Notes under the pieces: model-generated | What the model was told of the DNA's origin: nothing | The model's database searches: none | What the model saw: only the letters and a program-made list of their open reading frames with translations | Shown here: positions 15,801-16,618 of the stretch, piece after piece | Layout: each line of letters opens with the position of its first letter | Numbering within the stretch: the stretch's first letter is position 1 | Program-made: the position numbers and the translations under genes | DNA from: Christensenella sp. UBA1685 | GTDB taxonomy: Bacteria; Bacillota; Clostridia; Christensenellales; CAG-138 | Direction: 5' to 3' | NCBI GenBank assembly: GCA_002320595.1 | Contig: DCKB01000065.1 | Coordinates: 1-16,618, forward strand | Length of the DNA: 16,618 nucleotides

Positions 15801-16618
15801 AGAGCGTTGCACACAAGAACTACACCAACGCTGTGTTCACGCATTCCGACCCGGCAACCATCCCCGGAACGATTCAGAACGGCGGCGTGATCAAGCTGTA
15901 TTACGTTACCAAGACGGCGATCACCATCACCGCCAAGAGCGACAGCAAGACCTATGACGGCACGGCGCTTGTGAACGGCGGTTATGACCTGACCGGCACG
16001 CTCAAGGCGGGCGACACGCTTGATGTGACCGTTTCCGGCAGCGTAACCAACGTAGCTGACAACAAAGCGGACAACAATGTCATCACGAGCGTGAAAGTTC
16101 TGCGCAATGGCATCGATGTAACCGCGCAGTATACCATCACCAAGGTGCCCGGTACGCTCACGATTAACCAGCGCCCCGTGACCTTCACCGGCGAAAGCGC
16201 GACGAAGCCCTACACCGGTTCCGAGCAGGAGATCAACGGCATCACGGAGGACGGACTGCTTGAAGGCCACACCTATACAGGCCTTACCTACAGCGCGAAG
16301 GGCAAGGACGCAGACGAGTACAACGGCGCGTTCAGCGGCACGGTAAAGATCATGAACGGCAATGCCGATGTAACCGGGAACTATGCTGTGACAAAGACCC
16401 CCGGCAAGCTGACGATTACCGCTGTTACGGGCGAAGTCACCGTTACCATCAAGGAAAACAGCGCGACCTACACCTATGACGGCACAGAGAAGACCGTGAC
16501 CGGCTACACCGTAAAGAGCATCAGCAACCCGCTGTACACCGTGAACGACTTCACGTTCAGCGGCACGGCAAGCGCAAGCGGCACGAAAGCGGATTTCTAC
16601 CCGATGCAGGTGAATGCA
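12812..16618 (+). CDS. Giant secreted repeat protein (MucBP-like, InlB-type and YDGT-type repeats), C-terminus beyond window
   Basis: The frame is open for 1269 codons from ATG 12812 to the window edge. A signal peptide (1-30, cleavage after AFA; no lipobox) leads into a Pro/Glu/Thr-rich linker to about 75. MucBP-like modules of the YTVQHYVE...YY type follow at about 144-209, 215-280, 353-420, 735-800, 803-870, 873-950 and 957-1032. InlB/Listeria-Bacteroides modules with GYTFAGW...LTAKW signatures lie at about 281-350, 584-658 and 661-733. From 1033 come YDGT/YTGS-type Ig-like modules (KTYDGTAL, KPYTGSEQEI, YTYDGTEKTV). Such proteins are cell-surface adhesins or matrix proteins. The anchor (LPxTG, SLH or other) is outside the window. 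Module boundaries are estimates; the adhesive role is inferred from the families. Confidence 0.88.
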   Translation, partial: MNQFKKPLAMLLALVMLCGAFLSDGKLAFAEGDPEPTVIDVTEGETPGETTAGDVREEGAPAGDQTPEPTQEPAPEYTVTFVVGEASFPVTVAENADAAVPEEAKTAIEVYETNNNKKFVGWDKGFTSIVADTEVTAQFATATATLTIHYVDDVDGSGKPLRASYEAVLAIGAEYSVASPEIQGYVVESGKETVSGTMAAGGVTVTVKYSVTDAKYTVQHYVEQIDGSFIKEAEETFSAQTGTTVTAVAKSYEGCTAPSPMPSAMVAAEGTVIAVYYTRNTYTVSFDANGGSYVSSIFDVKHGAQVAAPAAPTRAGYTFAGWLNGETAFDFINTPVTGNLALTAKWEPKQISYTVIHWQENADDNGYSFEASEQKQGTTGSETNAVARNYTGFTAQPITQLSIAGDGSTIVNVYYKRNVYDVKFYQYESGGFSGTWNEMTGLRITAKYGANISSQWPSATSKIWGTTKGRNGGSAPYQSGIDTMPLNGASFYYVNQNGRYTMNLYYYTEVLEGETGTAVYGGKQYVLHHTDSFKSGNTEWHTTKEDHYAITGFTYTNNLPDGSRFTKVNNTTYSVTFYYDRNDYNIVFMNKGKQEETIEKQYGADISGVSCTPTRPEGIPENYTFAGWYDNELGVGDTIVFSGTMPANNIVVYAKWAAPVFTATFEYQVTIGGQTHTVQTDISYGSTISAPVVTHPEGYPLEGWYTDATYTNRFDFSTPVTKNITLYAKWHTTQTYGYTVKYVDANGTEIAETESFTGTPNTTVIAQAKEIAGYELNDAQSKSVLLDADNKEIVFKYRYIGTYSYTVQYLLEGTTTKVSPDKVVPNVSSRTVTENAKYVNGYVLISDTPQTITLSSDASENVITFYYRALGEQTMIRYWVKHVIDNGDGTTTLRAIEMKSETVAKGQSVTVEEKDVEKKAFEGYKYGSADKLPSEFTDNSSSNIITLYYVKDETQTKTLSYTVEHYLDNALQTADTMTVEEKVWVLDPATTLTVTQESVAHKNYTNAVFTHSDPATIPGTIQNGGVIKLYYVTKTAITITAKSDSKTYDGTALVNGGYDLTGTLKAGDTLDVTVSGSVTNVADNKADNNVITSVKVLRNGIDVTAQYTITKVPGTLTINQRPVTFTGESATKPYTGSEQEINGITEDGLLEGHTYTGLTYSAKGKDADEYNGAFSGTVKIMNGNADVTGNYAVTKTPGKLTITAVTGEVTVTIKENSATYTYDGTEKTVTGYTVKSISNPLYTVNDFTFSGTASASGTKADFYPMQVNA

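Overview
The window looks like part of a moderately GC-rich chromosome from an anaerobic, amino-acid-fermenting Clostridia-type Firmicute. The reasons are a full set of genes for the oxidative branch of ornithine fermentation (coenzyme B12-, PLP- and NAD(P)-dependent), strong AGGAGG-type ribosome binding sites, and a large secreted protein built from MucBP-like and InlB-like repeats of the kind common in gut Firmicutes. The species cannot be named from the sequence.

Layout. Bases 1-218 are the right end of an IS481-like insertion sequence: the C-terminal part of its DDE transposase and a probable terminal inverted repeat. Bases 362-1123 (+) encode a small PP2C-type protein phosphatase, followed by a hairpin terminator. 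From 10911 down to 1447, all on the minus strand, runs an eight-gene cluster in the order ord, ortA, ortB, oraS, oraE, a MutL/GlmL-like reactivase, orr, ornithine carbamoyltransferase, closed by a strong terminator at 1388-1416. A LysR regulator (11061-11942, +) is divergent from ord; the shared promoter region holds a perfect 10+10 bp inverted repeat. Next come a small one-span membrane protein of unknown function (12103-12525, +), a strong terminator, and the first 1269 codons of a giant secreted protein that runs off the right edge (12812-16618, +).

How the genes work together (established pathway, assigned here by sequence recognition). Orr converts L- to D-ornithine. OraS/OraE move the 5-amino group to give 2,4-diaminopentanoate. 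Ord oxidatively deaminates that to 2-amino-4-oxopentanoate. OrtA/OrtB cleave it with CoA to alanine and acetyl-CoA. The MutL-like ASKHA ATPase probably keeps the B12 mutase active. The last gene, an ornithine carbamoyltransferase of arginine-fermentation type, interconverts ornithine and citrulline and would link this route to arginine/citrulline catabolism. The LysR protein is the obvious candidate regulator.

Between the genes lies a family of short dispersed hairpin repeats (copies near 1299, 5216, 8019 and 11978). One 250-bp MITE-like composite separates oraE from the reactivase gene. I found no CRISPR array, tRNA or rRNA, and no convincing wholly new system. The least explained items are the small membrane protein, the repeat family inside the operon, and the mosaic surface protein.
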